Of a stretch of 64,000 nucleotides of DNA, positions 28,234 through 36,626 are shown piece after piece. Both the position numbers and the translations under genes were made by a program. Source of the stretch: Ktedonobacteria bacterium brp13. Lineage in GTDB: Bacteria > Chloroflexota > Ktedonobacteria > Ktedonobacterales > Ktedonobacteraceae. The notes under the pieces were generated by a model. It saw only the letters and a program-made list of their open reading frames with translations, did no database searches and was not told the DNA's origin. Position 1 is the first letter of the stretch, and the number at the start of each line of letters is the position of its first letter. Where the stretch lies: positions 7,419,485-7,483,484 of the forward strand of contig AP024096.1 of assembly GCA_015099395.1 (NCBI GenBank), written 5' to 3'.

Positions 28234-28268
28234 CTCGTATTAGATACTTGATTCTAGTACGAGTTTTT
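28234..28268 (+). terminator. hairpin with T-run upstream of Tn3 tnpA
   Basis: CTCGTA and TACGAG pair across an 18-base loop, and TTTTT follows. It may insulate tnpA from external transcription. No Tn3 terminal repeat was recognised between here and tnpA. Confidence 0.4.
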
Positions 28269-28436
28269 CAGAAGAGCAAAGCGAATGTAGCATGGAATGC
28301 AAGAGAGAGATGGTGCTTTTTATACGGTTAGGAGTCTTTTCTGTCTGCTCCCTCTGCGCACGAGCCACGAGGCTCCAGAGGATGTCTGATGCTACCCTCG
28401 CCAAAGCATTGATTGAAAGAGGGACGATAGCAGTCT

Positions 28437-31433
28437 ATGAAACGGCAATGGGATATTGAGGAACTCATCGAGCATTTTACGTTGGTTCAGGAGGACATGG
28501 ATCTGCTCGCGAATAAGTCTGGTCCCACACGACTCGGCTTTGCCCTGTTACTCAAATGTTTTCAATACGAAGGACGTTTTCCTCATGGTAAGCACGAGAT
28601 TCCCAAAGATGTCGTGAGCTATGTGGCCCATCAGTTGAAGTTGAATGCCAGCATCTATGCCCAGTATGACTGGGAGGGACGCACGATTAAAGCTCATCGG
28701 GCGCAAATCCGAGAACAGTTGGAGTTTCATGAAGCCACAGTTCTTGATACTGAGGAAATGACCCAATGGCTCATCACGGAACACCTGGCGTCTGATCAGA
28801 ACATTGAACACCTCAAAGTGCTGGTCGCTAAGCGCTTTCGAGCCTGTAAAATTGAACCTCCCACGAATGAACGGGTCGAACGACTCATTCGCTCGGCATG
28901 CGCCACCTATGAACAGCAGTTCTTTGACGATGTGCTCATGCAGATTCCGCTAGCCACACGTCAGCATCTGGATGCGTTGCTTGAACGTGAAGACGCATCG
29001 GCTTCCCCAGAAACCGAGCTGCTGGATCAAGACGAACCAGAGCAGTCAAAAACGCGCCCCGACTGTGTGCGCTGGAATGATTTAAAAACCAACCCCGGAG
29101 CCATTGGGTTAGAGAGTGTCCTCTTTGAGACTGATAAGCTGCGCGTGTTGTCTCAATTAGCCTTACCCGCTGACCTCTTCAAGCAAGTCTCCCCCTCCGT
29201 GGTCAGGCTCTATCGGGAACGGGCAGCAACCGACACGCTCTATGAATTGCGTCGCCATCCTGATGCGACCCGCTATATGTACCTGGCGGCTTTTTGCCAA
29301 CAGAGACAGGCAGAGATCATTGATGATCTCATCGACCTGTTAATTCTGGTCTTTCGCCGGATCGAAACAACGGCCAACAAACGGATTGGCAAGCAGGTGG
29401 TCGATGAGGCACGTGATAACGTGGACAATAAACCTCGTTTGCTCAAGCGAGTCGCTCAGGCAGCCTTAGACAGTCCGGAGAAGACCATTCGTGATGGAAT
29501 CTATCCCGTCATGAGTCCGAAGCTCTGCGAAGCAATCGTCAGCGAGGAGACAAAGGAAACATATCACGACCGAGTTTACCAACGGATGCGCTCTTCCTAT
29601 CGGGATCACTATCGGCGGATGATGCCCGGGATCTTGCAGATGTTGGAATTTCGCTCGAATAATGATGCCTACCAACCGCTCGTCGAGGCCATTGCCTTGC
29701 TCAAACGCTCGCTGGGAACGTCGGGGGTCTGGTATCCGGTTGATGAGCATCCCCCTTTGGCGGGGGTCGTTCGTCCCTTGTGGCATGACCTGGTCGTTCA
29801 GAAAGACGCGCAGGGGGAGGAGCGCATCAACCGGATTAACTATGAACTGTGTGTATTAGAAACCATGCGCGACCGAGTGCGCTGCCGGGAAATATGGGTT
29901 GTGGGGGCCGACAAATATCGCGACCCAGACCGCGATCTGCCCGCCGACTTCGACACCAAACGTGAGGAATATTATCAGGCCCTCTCGGTTCCACGCGAGG
30001 CCAAGGCTTTTGTAGAAACCCTGCAACAAGAAATGACCCAGGCGCTCTCGTCTTTCGATCGGGCTTTGCCCAAGATCAGTGATCAAGTACGTCTCTTGCC
30101 GAAAAAAGGAGGGTGGATTCATCTTTCGCCTCTGAAACGTCTGGCGGAACCGCAGAATCTGGGGAGGCTGAAGGCCGAAATCCGCAGGCGCTGGGGAGGG
30201 ACGCCGTTACTGGACATCCTGAAAGAAGCCGCCTTGCGTTCGGGCTTTCTCAACCATTTTCGTAGCCCCGGCAGGCGTGAAATATTGGACCAGGAGACCC
30301 TTTACAAGCGCTTGCTGCTCTGTTTGTATGGCATGGGAACCAATATTGGCATCAAGGCGGTCAGTGAGGGAGACCATGGACAAAGCTACCAGGAACTGCT
30401 GACCATGCGCCGTCGCTACATCCATGCTGATCAATTGCGTGCGGCAATCGTGGATGTGACCAACGCGACCTTTCAAGCCCGTTTGCAGCACATTTGGGGG
30501 GAAGTGACCACAACCTGTGCGTCTGACTCGACGCAATTTGCTGCGTTTGATGAAAACCTGATGACAGAATGGCATTTACGCTATGGAGGCAAAGGAGTGA
30601 TGCTGTATTGGCATGTCGAAAAGCATGCCGCCTGTATTTACTCGCAGATCAAAACCTGTTCGTCCTCTGAGGTGGCAGTGATGATCAAGGGGGTGCTGCG
30701 GCATTGTACCCAAATGAAGGTCGAAAAGCAGTTTGTGGATACTCATGGACAGGACGAAGTTGCTTTTGGATTCTGCCATCTGTTGGGTTTCCAGCTCATG
30801 CCACGGCTCAAGAATATCGGAGGGCAAAAACTCTACCGTCCGAAAACCGGTGAACCTGATGCGTACTCCAACCTTCAGCTCGTCCTGACACGTCCGATCA
30901 ACTGGGAGTTGATTACACAAAACTATGATCTGATGATCAAATTCGCCACAGCGATGCGACTGGGAACAGCGGAGACAGAGGCGATCCTGCGCCGTTTCAC
31001 TCGCCCTGGTCCACAGCATCCTGCCTATCTGGCATTCTTAGAGCTGGGGAGAGCGGTTAAAACCATCTTTTTGTGCCGTTACCTGGAATCAGAGGAATTG
31101 CGCCGTGAAGTTCATGCAGGACTCAATGTGATTGAGAACTGGAATGGGGCAAATGACTTTATTTTTTATGGCAAGCAAGGGGCGTTTGCGACCAATCGCC
31201 TGGATCAGCAAGAGCTGAGCGCATTATCTCTGCATCTTCTGCAAAGTTGCCTGGTCTTTGTGAACACGTTGTTGATTCAACGGGTTCTGGCCGAGCCAGA
31301 GCAGTTTCAACGGATGCAGCAAGAAGATCTGCGGGGGCTGACACCACTCATCTATAGCCATGTGACACCCTACGGGATGTTCAGTTTGGATCTGTCCGAA
31401 CGAATTGAAATTGAAGAGCCTCTATCTGCATAA
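28437..31433 (+). CDS. tnpA: Tn3-family transposase
   Basis: 998 codons, the usual length for TnpA. N-terminal DNA-binding half (WDIEELIEHFTLVQEDMDLL, LGFALLLKCFQYEGRFP) followed by the DDE-type catalytic half: D in CASDSTQFAAFDENL, D in VDTHGQDEVAFGFCHLLGF and E in LNVIENWNGANDFIFYG. LMPRLKNI and LYRP are standard blocks. The frame is intact. It is followed by a tyrosine recombinase with a resolution site between the two, the Tn4430 arrangement. The 38-bp-type terminal repeats were not found, so the transposon boundaries are unknown. Confidence 0.95.
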   Translation: MKRQWDIEELIEHFTLVQEDMDLLANKSGPTRLGFALLLKCFQYEGRFPHGKHEIPKDVVSYVAHQLKLNASIYAQYDWEGRTIKAHRAQIREQLEFHEATVLDTEEMTQWLITEHLASDQNIEHLKVLVAKRFRACKIEPPTNERVERLIRSACATYEQQFFDDVLMQIPLATRQHLDALLEREDASASPETELLDQDEPEQSKTRPDCVRWNDLKTNPGAIGLESVLFETDKLRVLSQLALPADLFKQVSPSVVRLYRERAATDTLYELRRHPDATRYMYLAAFCQQRQAEIIDDLIDLLILVFRRIETTANKRIGKQVVDEARDNVDNKPRLLKRVAQAALDSPEKTIRDGIYPVMSPKLCEAIVSEETKETYHDRVYQRMRSSYRDHYRRMMPGILQMLEFRSNNDAYQPLVEAIALLKRSLGTSGVWYPVDEHPPLAGVVRPLWHDLVVQKDAQGEERINRINYELCVLETMRDRVRCREIWVVGADKYRDPDRDLPADFDTKREEYYQALSVPREAKAFVETLQQEMTQALSSFDRALPKISDQVRLLPKKGGWIHLSPLKRLAEPQNLGRLKAEIRRRWGGTPLLDILKEAALRSGFLNHFRSPGRREILDQETLYKRLLLCLYGMGTNIGIKAVSEGDHGQSYQELLTMRRRYIHADQLRAAIVDVTNATFQARLQHIWGEVTTTCASDSTQFAAFDENLMTEWHLRYGGKGVMLYWHVEKHAACIYSQIKTCSSSEVAVMIKGVLRHCTQMKVEKQFVDTHGQDEVAFGFCHLLGFQLMPRLKNIGGQKLYRPKTGEPDAYSNLQLVLTRPINWELITQNYDLMIKFATAMRLGTAETEAILRRFTRPGPQHPAYLAFLELGRAVKTIFLCRYLESEELRREVHAGLNVIENWNGANDFIFYGKQGAFATNRLDQQELSALSLHLLQSCLVFVNTLLIQRVLAEPEQFQRMQQEDLRGLTPLIYSHVTPYGMFSLDLSERIEIEEPLSA

Positions 31434-31519
31434 GCCACGCGTGGTGCATCAATGAGGAGAGGGAACCTTTTTCAGGTATCCCTTTCCTCAACCTGAAGGA
31501 TCGCTGAGAGCATAGCGTA

Positions 31520-31656
31520 GAAACAGGCGAAAACCCATATTTTCCCCTATTTCTTCCCAAAATACACCAACCCCTTATGCTCAACGCCATCATCATGCTA
31601 TACTGCTAATGCCAGAAAAAAATAGGCGAAAAAACAGAAACAGGTAAAAACCCATA
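31520..31656. promoter_or_regulatory. candidate TnpI internal resolution site
   Basis: Core: GAAACAGGCGAAAA and the inverted GAAATAGGGGAAAA face each other across 6 bp (31520-31553). Accessory: two direct copies of the same motif, AAATAGGCGAAAAAACA (about 31619) and GAAACAGGTAAAAACCC (31637). This IR1-IR2 plus DR1-DR2 plan is that of the Tn4430 TnpI site. It sits directly upstream of tnpI and so probably also autoregulates it. Confidence 0.72.
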
Positions 31657-31662
31657 ACGACT

Positions 31663-32715
31663 ATGGCGATCATCCCTCTCTCTCCTGAAGAAGTCTTACC
31701 GTACTGGCTTGAGGAATTACAAGCCAACGATCGTGCCAGAGGCACCATTCGTCGCTACAGAAGCGCAGTGGAGGGTTTCCTCGTCTGGTATGAACGCTGT
31801 GAGCAATGTTCCCTCACCTTTGCAACGCTCACGCCCATCACCCTGGTCGGGTACCGCAATGACCTGCAACGTACCCAACGTCGGGCCACCAGTACCGTGA
31901 ATGGACAGATCAGTGCTTTACGAGCCTTTTGCGCCTGGCTCACGGAAGAGCACTACCTGGAGACCAACCCGGCGAGACATCTCAAGTTGGTTGGTCGGCA
32001 GGAGGTCTCTTCTCGTAAGGGTCTGGATGACGCTCAGGTCAATGCTCTCTTGCGTCAAGCTCGTACCTCTCGCGATCCCTTGCGCAACTATGCCATTGTC
32101 CAGGTGCTCTTACAGACAGGTATCCGTCTGGATGAGTGCAGCCAACTCACGCTCGACGACATCGAATTGGGCGAGCGAAGCGGGCGGGTCACGATCCGAC
32201 AAGGCAAAGGCAATAAGGCACGTATGGTTCCCCTTAATGCTTCAGTACGTCAAGCCTCGACCGAGTACATGGCTTCTCGTTTGAACTGTGATCCAACCGT
32301 GAAAGCTGTCGCACGCCACTGGCCAGCTCATTCATCTGATAGCCCCACCATTTCCCTCTGGCTGAGCCAGAAAAAAGGCATCCTCACCACTTCGGCCATG
32401 CGACAGATGATTGATGTGCTCGTCCGCGATACAGCTACGCGTGGGCTAGTGCCAGCCCAGACAAGTGCGCATACCTTGCGACACACCTTCGCACGCAACT
32501 ATCTGGCAGAACATCCAGGCGATCTCGTGGGACTAGCCAGTCTCTTGGGGCATACTTCTCTCGATACCACGAGAATTTATAGCCTACCAACTCTTGAGCA
32601 ACTCTCCACGCGAGTTGAACAGTTGCGACAAAACGCCTACGCAGAGGAACCTCCTCTGAACTCCATTCCCAAAGGAGGGAGACGGCATGACAAAAGTGAC
32701 ACTCACACTCAATGA
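31663..32715 (+). CDS. tnpI: TnpI-type tyrosine recombinase
   Basis: 350 codons. SAM-like N-terminal domain (about 8-105: YWLEELQANDRARGTIRRYR) and a catalytic domain with R in LLQTGIRLDECSQL, K in RQGKGNKARMVPL, HxxR in SAHTLRHTFARN, H in LLGHTSLDTTRIY and the Tyr nucleophile in TRIYSL. All five residues are present. In Tn4430-like transposons this enzyme resolves cointegrates made by TnpA at the adjacent site. A small gene overlaps its 3' end. No clear SD, perhaps because the start lies next to the resolution site. Confidence 0.93.
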   Translation: MAIIPLSPEEVLPYWLEELQANDRARGTIRRYRSAVEGFLVWYERCEQCSLTFATLTPITLVGYRNDLQRTQRRATSTVNGQISALRAFCAWLTEEHYLETNPARHLKLVGRQEVSSRKGLDDAQVNALLRQARTSRDPLRNYAIVQVLLQTGIRLDECSQLTLDDIELGERSGRVTIRQGKGNKARMVPLNASVRQASTEYMASRLNCDPTVKAVARHWPAHSSDSPTISLWLSQKKGILTTSAMRQMIDVLVRDTATRGLVPAQTSAHTLRHTFARNYLAEHPGDLVGLASLLGHTSLDTTRIYSLPTLEQLSTRVEQLRQNAYAEEPPLNSIPKGGRRHDKSDTHTQ

Positions 32716-32806
32716 AAATCTCTTTCAGCAGTTACAGGACGCTGCTCTTCAAAACGAGGGAACTGTTGAACCCTTTCTTCGCGTGTTGTACGGTTCGACA
32801 AGGTAG
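32687..32806 (+). CDS. 39-residue ribbon-helix-helix-like protein
   Basis: ATG at 32687, overlapping the end of tnpI by 29 nt in another frame, with AAAGGAGGG 7-8 nt upstream, the strongest SD in this block. The peptide begins MTKVTLTLNENLFQQLQDAA, a strand plus amphipathic helix typical of ribbon-helix-helix DNA-binding proteins, then a short second helix. It is shorter than normal (about 45-80), so it may be truncated near the transposon end. A repressor of the tnpI/tnpA unit is a plausible role. Confidence 0.6.
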   Translation: MTKVTLTLNENLFQQLQDAALQNEGTVEPFLRVLYGSTR

Positions 32807-32840
32807 GGGTTATCCCCACAATTGCGGGAGGGCTTTAAGG

Positions 32841-34286
32841 CCTGATTCTTACCCACATTTTACAAACGGAGGTGAAAAGCCAGTTGAACGCCCTCAAGAA
32901 GTGTCTGCAAGAAGAGCCACCCTTTCCAGATGGTTCGCCATCCGGGAGGGCCGTCAGAGGCACGAGCCAGGTACCCACCCAGGCGTGCTATCTCGATCCA
33001 AAATGTGCTCAACGTCATGGTGGTCGGCGATTGGTCAGAGCGCTCAGCCAATACAGCAAGCATCAGAGGATCGATGACCTCAGAAGCCAGGCGCTCTGGA
33101 TCAACGCGCGCGAGCTCACGTACTTGCAACAAGCGAATAGCCAGCGGGGACAAGAATCCCAACAAACGGATCAGGCTGTCAACCTGTTGCAATTGCCGCT
33201 CTTCAATGCGACACCCACTTTTGAGACACTGATGATAGTCTTCAACCAACCAACGATGCTTGTACCACTCGACGCGCTCCCACGCCTGTTCCATCGTCGT
33301 TGTCGGAACCGAGGTCAACAGCACCCATTCCAGTGGCTTTTCGCCTTCAGGAGCGTGTTCTTCCCACACGCGAACGACCCACACCGGCATCGGGTCTTGG
33401 CTCGCTTGCGGTTCATTGCGCGGAGGCAAGAGCGTCATCTGTCCAAACGCCATCTGGAGTTGGGTCTCGCGAGCTTGGTGTCCATGCCGAGCGGGGATCT
33501 CGAATGGACGGCTTGCTTGGCTCAACCAGGATCGTGTCCGCATCAACGAGTAGGCAATCTCTTCATCCTCATGCTCGATGCGGCGGTTTTGGGCTGCCCG
33601 GACCAAAAAGTGGGTCTTCGTCTGCTGACACGTCTGAAAAAAGGGGAACATATCGGCACCTCGATCGCCCACATGAACCCAGATCTTTCCTGGATCGGGC
33701 GTCCCAATCGCCAGCACCTGGCGCATCCAGACGTCCGTTTCCCGTTCTTCTCTTTTGAGGCGTTGATGGCGTTGTTCCCCTTTGGGAGCAGGTACACGCA
33801 CGAATGGTTCTTGTGCCAAACATCCAAGCACTTCTCGCCCCTCAGGATGAGGGCAGACCGCAAGCACTGTTTGCACAAAAAATCCGCGCCCACGTTCATT
33901 GCCAATTTGCCCGACACCGCTGATTTTGTGGCGATGCGACAGATCAATATCGGTCGTATCTTGGACCAACAAGGTCACCGCAGAGGTGTTGGCTTGTTCT
34001 TTTGTCTGCTGCACATGTGGTTGTATCAGTTCCGCAAAGGTCACATCGGGTTCGTTAAGCAAACGATACAAGGCTTTCATCTCTTTCCAGGAGTGCATTT
34101 GAGTGGGCAGAGACCCCAGTGGATTTTCTGCCAAGCAGGCCGACACATGCACTGCTCGTCTCGTTCGACGCATATCGTGCAGTTGGACCGTCCCAAAGGT
34201 TCGCTCGGCCCAGCTTTTAGGATCCAGTATGTCTTGTTTGTTCATCCTGCATTTTATCACTTTGTAAAATGTGGGTAAGAATCAGG
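32841..34286. mobile_element. IS4-family insertion sequence (1446 bp)
   Basis: Perfect 26-bp inverted repeats begin CCTGATTCTTACCCACATTT. CTTTAAGG flanks both sides (32833-32840, 34287-34294), an 8-bp target duplication. One gene fills it. Confidence 0.94.
32860..34245 (-). CDS. IS4-family (IS50/Tn5-like) transposase
   Basis: About 461 codons from MNKQDILDP; a GTG 15 nt upstream is possible and neither has a good SD. N-terminal AERTFGTVQLHDMRRTRR resembles the Tn5 transposase DNA-binding start. Catalytic residues: D in LLVQDTTDIDLS, D in VHVGDRGADMF, and E in the YREK-like block HRWLVEDYHQCLKSGCRIEERQ. It also has GNERGRGFFVQTVLAV. Complete, inside perfect ends with a fresh target duplication, so probably a recent insertion. 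Confidence 0.94.
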   Translation of the reverse strand: MNKQDILDPKSWAERTFGTVQLHDMRRTRRAVHVSACLAENPLGSLPTQMHSWKEMKALYRLLNEPDVTFAELIQPHVQQTKEQANTSAVTLLVQDTTDIDLSHRHKISGVGQIGNERGRGFFVQTVLAVCPHPEGREVLGCLAQEPFVRVPAPKGEQRHQRLKREERETDVWMRQVLAIGTPDPGKIWVHVGDRGADMFPFFQTCQQTKTHFLVRAAQNRRIEHEDEEIAYSLMRTRSWLSQASRPFEIPARHGHQARETQLQMAFGQMTLLPPRNEPQASQDPMPVWVVRVWEEHAPEGEKPLEWVLLTSVPTTTMEQAWERVEWYKHRWLVEDYHQCLKSGCRIEERQLQQVDSLIRLLGFLSPLAIRLLQVRELARVDPERLASEVIDPLMLAVLAERSDQSPTTMTLSTFWIEIARLGGYLARASDGPPGWRTIWKGWLFLQTLLEGVQLAFHLRL

Positions 34287-34317
34287 CTTTAAGGCGCACG
34301 GTTAAAAAGACGTAACA

Positions 34318-34335
34318 ATTGAACACTCATTAAAG
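34318..34335 (+). promoter_or_regulatory. direct-repeat box upstream of the response regulator
   Basis: ATTGAAC-ACTC-ATTAAAG: two half-sites 11 bp apart, the spacing used by OmpR/PhoB-family regulators (PmrA boxes are TTAA repeats 11 bp apart). A better copy precedes the GT39 gene. It suggests autoregulation. Confidence 0.55.
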
Positions 34336-34385
34336 GTTTCACTGTTCCAATGCTCTGGAAAGCCGGAAAGCGAGGAAATACACGC

Positions 34386-35072
34386 ATGAAAATCCTGTAT
34401 GTGGAAGATGAAAAATATATGGCAAGAGCCATTGCGCACGTGCTGAAAAAAAACAACTATAGCGTGGATGTATGCTACGACGGAGAAAGCGGTCTTGACA
34501 TGGCGCTCACCGATTTATATGACATTATCATCTTAGATATTCTGCTTCCCCAAAAAGACGGTATCAGCGTTTTGCGAGAACTGCGCCGAAAGGGAAGGGA
34601 AACTCCGGTGATTCTTCTGACTGCCAAAGGTGATTTAGAAGATAAAGTAGAAGGCCTGGACAGCGGCGCGGATGATTATTTGCCAAAGCCTTTTCAGGCG
34701 GAGGAACTGCTGGCGAGGCTACGGGCATTGGGGCGGCGAAAAGGTCAATTTCTCCCCGACGGTTTGCTGCGCTTTGAGGACATCGAGCTCAACCCTCATA
34801 CATTGAAGCTGTATTGCAAAGGCAATTCTTTTTATTTAACTCTGAAAGAAAGCCAACTTTTGGAACTCCTTATCAGGAACAAAGGGACGCTTCTCTCACC
34901 GAACTTGATCATCGAAAAACTGTGGGGCTATAACACAGAAGCCGAGGATAGCCATGTACGTGTGCATGTGGCATTTCTGCGGAAAAAGCTGGCGCTGCTC
35001 CAATCTGTTGTGGGCATTAAGAACGTTCGTGGAGCGGGCTACGTTCTCTTCACGGGAGAGGGAAATCAATGA
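34386..35072 (+). CDS. OmpR-family response regulator
   Basis: 228 codons from MKILYVEDEKYM, with GAGGAAA about 10 nt upstream. Receiver domain 1-115 with phospho-acceptor D51 in IIILDILLPQKDG, switch T79 and K101 in YLPKPF. C-terminal winged helix (about 130-225) with the YLTLKESQLLELLIRN and VHVAFLRKKL helices and the GVGIKNVRGAGYVL wing. Overlaps the kinase gene by 4 nt (ATGA), so translationally coupled. The pair is more AT-rich, with low-GC-type codons, than the downstream GT39 genes, which suggests a separate origin. Confidence 0.95.
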   Translation: MKILYVEDEKYMARAIAHVLKKNNYSVDVCYDGESGLDMALTDLYDIIILDILLPQKDGISVLRELRRKGRETPVILLTAKGDLEDKVEGLDSGADDYLPKPFQAEELLARLRALGRRKGQFLPDGLLRFEDIELNPHTLKLYCKGNSFYLTLKESQLLELLIRNKGTLLSPNLIIEKLWGYNTEAEDSHVRVHVAFLRKKLALLQSVVGIKNVRGAGYVLFTGEGNQ

Positions 35073-36343
35073 ATATGCTAAAAAAACTGCGGAACAGACT
35101 GCTTATCTTGCTCACAACAGTGATTGCTCTTGTCCTGCTGATTGCCTTTGCGGTCGTTTATCTCAGCACAGACACGAATGTGCAGCAGGAGCAAGGCAAA
35201 CGGCTTGACGAACTTGCTTCGCTTCCCTTAGCACCGTCTACAAACAACGAAACGTTTGCAGGGAGCAGCACGATTAACTTTGCGCAAGCTTTTATCCTCT
35301 ACGTGGATAACAATGGACGCCTTGTAGGTAAGTTATCGTATCTGGACATGTCGGATTCCGAATATCAGACCGTTTTGAAAAACACCTGGAATCCACACAA
35401 GCTGAAGGGGACCATAGCAATTGAAGGGCGAATATGGCAGTATTGTATTACAAACATCGAAAATGTTGATAAGACAGGCATAGGTGGAAAACCGCTGCCC
35501 AATCCAGAGAATCTCAATTATAAGATTTCTTTCATCGATATTACCAATTCAAGCCAATCACTGACACAACTTTTCAAGACGTTTTCCATTGTTTGGGTGA
35601 TTATAGTAGGCGTTGTCTTTTTGCTCAGTCTGTGTTTCGCCAACCTCTCCATCCGCCCCATCGAGGAAAGCATAAAAAAGCAAAAGCAGTTTATCGCGGA
35701 CGCTTCCCACGAACTGAAAACGCCGCTGGCGATTATTAGCGCGAACATGGACGCCATAGAAGCCAGCGGGGAGGAAACCGTGAACAGCCAGAAGGAGTGG
35801 ATTTCCTATATCCGCTCGGAAGTATCCCGAATGGGCAAGTTGGTGGGCGACCTGCTGTATCTTGCGAAAGCAGAGGACGCAAAAGAAAATTTGATAACTT
35901 TTGATTTGAGCATCGTGTGCGAAACCGCTGTCGCCTCCATGGAAGCCATCATGTACGAGAAAAACAGACATCTTTCCATGGGAATTGAAAAAGACGTTTC
36001 GGTCAGAGGCGACATGGAGAGAATCAAGCAAGCGGTGCTTATCTTGCTTGACAATGCCGCGAAATATACTGATGAAAATGGCGACATACATGTTACCTTG
36101 CAAAAATTGAAGCAACATGCGATTTTTCGTGTAAAGAATACCGGCAAGGGAATCCCACCAGAAGATGTACCGCGCATATTTGACAGATTTTACCGACCGG
36201 ATTCTTCCCGCTCAAAGGACAGCGGTGGCTTCGGATTAGGGCTTTCCATCGCTAAATCTATTGTAGAACGGGCAGGAGGAAAAATTTCCGCTCAAAGTAA
36301 TCTGGGGCTCACTACATTTTCAATTACGCTGAAATCTGAATAA
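35069..36343 (+). CDS. membrane sensor histidine kinase
   Basis: 424 codons. Two membrane helices (about 9-32 and 171-192) bracket a sensor domain of about 138 residues with no recognised fold. HisKA has the phospho-acceptor H214 in FIADASHELKTPLAII; the ATPase domain has LLDNAAKYTDENG (N box), GKGIPPEDVPRIFDRFYR (G1/F box) and GGFGLGLSIAKSI (G2). No HAMP of normal length is visible between TM2 and HisKA. Together with the response regulator it forms a two-component system that, from position and the shared direct-repeat box, probably controls the envelope genes downstream. A terminator follows. Confidence 0.95.
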   Translation: MNMLKKLRNRLLILLTTVIALVLLIAFAVVYLSTDTNVQQEQGKRLDELASLPLAPSTNNETFAGSSTINFAQAFILYVDNNGRLVGKLSYLDMSDSEYQTVLKNTWNPHKLKGTIAIEGRIWQYCITNIENVDKTGIGGKPLPNPENLNYKISFIDITNSSQSLTQLFKTFSIVWVIIVGVVFLLSLCFANLSIRPIEESIKKQKQFIADASHELKTPLAIISANMDAIEASGEETVNSQKEWISYIRSEVSRMGKLVGDLLYLAKAEDAKENLITFDLSIVCETAVASMEAIMYEKNRHLSMGIEKDVSVRGDMERIKQAVLILLDNAAKYTDENGDIHVTLQKLKQHAIFRVKNTGKGIPPEDVPRIFDRFYRPDSSRSKDSGGFGLGLSIAKSIVERAGGKISAQSNLGLTTFSITLKSE

Positions 36344-36374
36344 GAAACTTGATGAAAGAATAAGAATATGATCA

Positions 36375-36409
36375 TTGGCCTTTGGGAAAACCCAATGGTC
36401 AATTTTTTG
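36375..36409 (+). terminator. Rho-independent terminator after the histidine kinase
   Basis: TTGGCCTTTGGG, loop AAAA, CCCAATGGTCAA and then TTTTTT. It separates the two-component operon from the GT39 operon, so the latter needs its own promoter. Confidence 0.75.
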
Positions 36410-36412
36410 ACG

Positions 36413-36430
36413 ATTAAACATTCATTAAAC
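36413..36430 (+). promoter_or_regulatory. PmrA-like direct repeat upstream of the GT39 operon
   Basis: ATTAAAC-ATTC-ATTAAAC: identical half-sites exactly 11 bp apart, just after the terminator and about 40 nt before a leader peptide. It resembles the box at 34318 (13 of 18 positions by eye). A likely binding site for the OmpR-type regulator encoded next door. Confidence 0.62.
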
Positions 36431-36468
36431 ACTTGCCCCTTATCCTTTCTATCAGGAGAGATTCCACG

Positions 36469-36495
36469 ATGACAAACAGCAGAACAGGCTGCTAG
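36469..36495 (+). CDS. putative 8-residue leader peptide (MTNSRTGC)
   Basis: ATG with AGGAGAG 8-11 nt upstream and a TAG stop after eight codons. The same mini-frame with its SD is kept in the paralogous cluster at 47493-47519 (MTNSRTSC), within a conserved leader of about 150 nt that otherwise tolerates changes. It may couple translation to expression of the GT39 gene 131 nt downstream. Confidence 0.45.
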   Translation: MTNSRTGC

Positions 36496-36626
36496 AGTAA
36501 CAGGTGGAAGGAACCGCTCGTCAAGAGGCGAGCAGGTATCCATCCCTTGCGGTTGCCCGGTGTCATGCTCTCCTTTCTCGACATCCGAGGAACACCAGGC
36601 GACACACGTGAAAGGAAAACCAGACT

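Noticed and set aside
32807..32832. GGGGTTATCCCC as a possible Tn3 terminal repeat
   Set aside because: No matching inverted copy was found upstream of tnpA, so it cannot be called an end.
32872..34278. 468-codon open frame on the plus strand opposite the IS4 transposase
   Set aside because: It lies antisense to a transposase with full catalytic motifs and perfect TIRs; composition is Arg/Cys/His-rich and has no motif.
36500..36626. T-box-like sequence (GGTGGAAGGAACCGC) in the GT39 leader
   Set aside because: Not conserved in the paralogous leader, and no specifier stem or terminator was seen.
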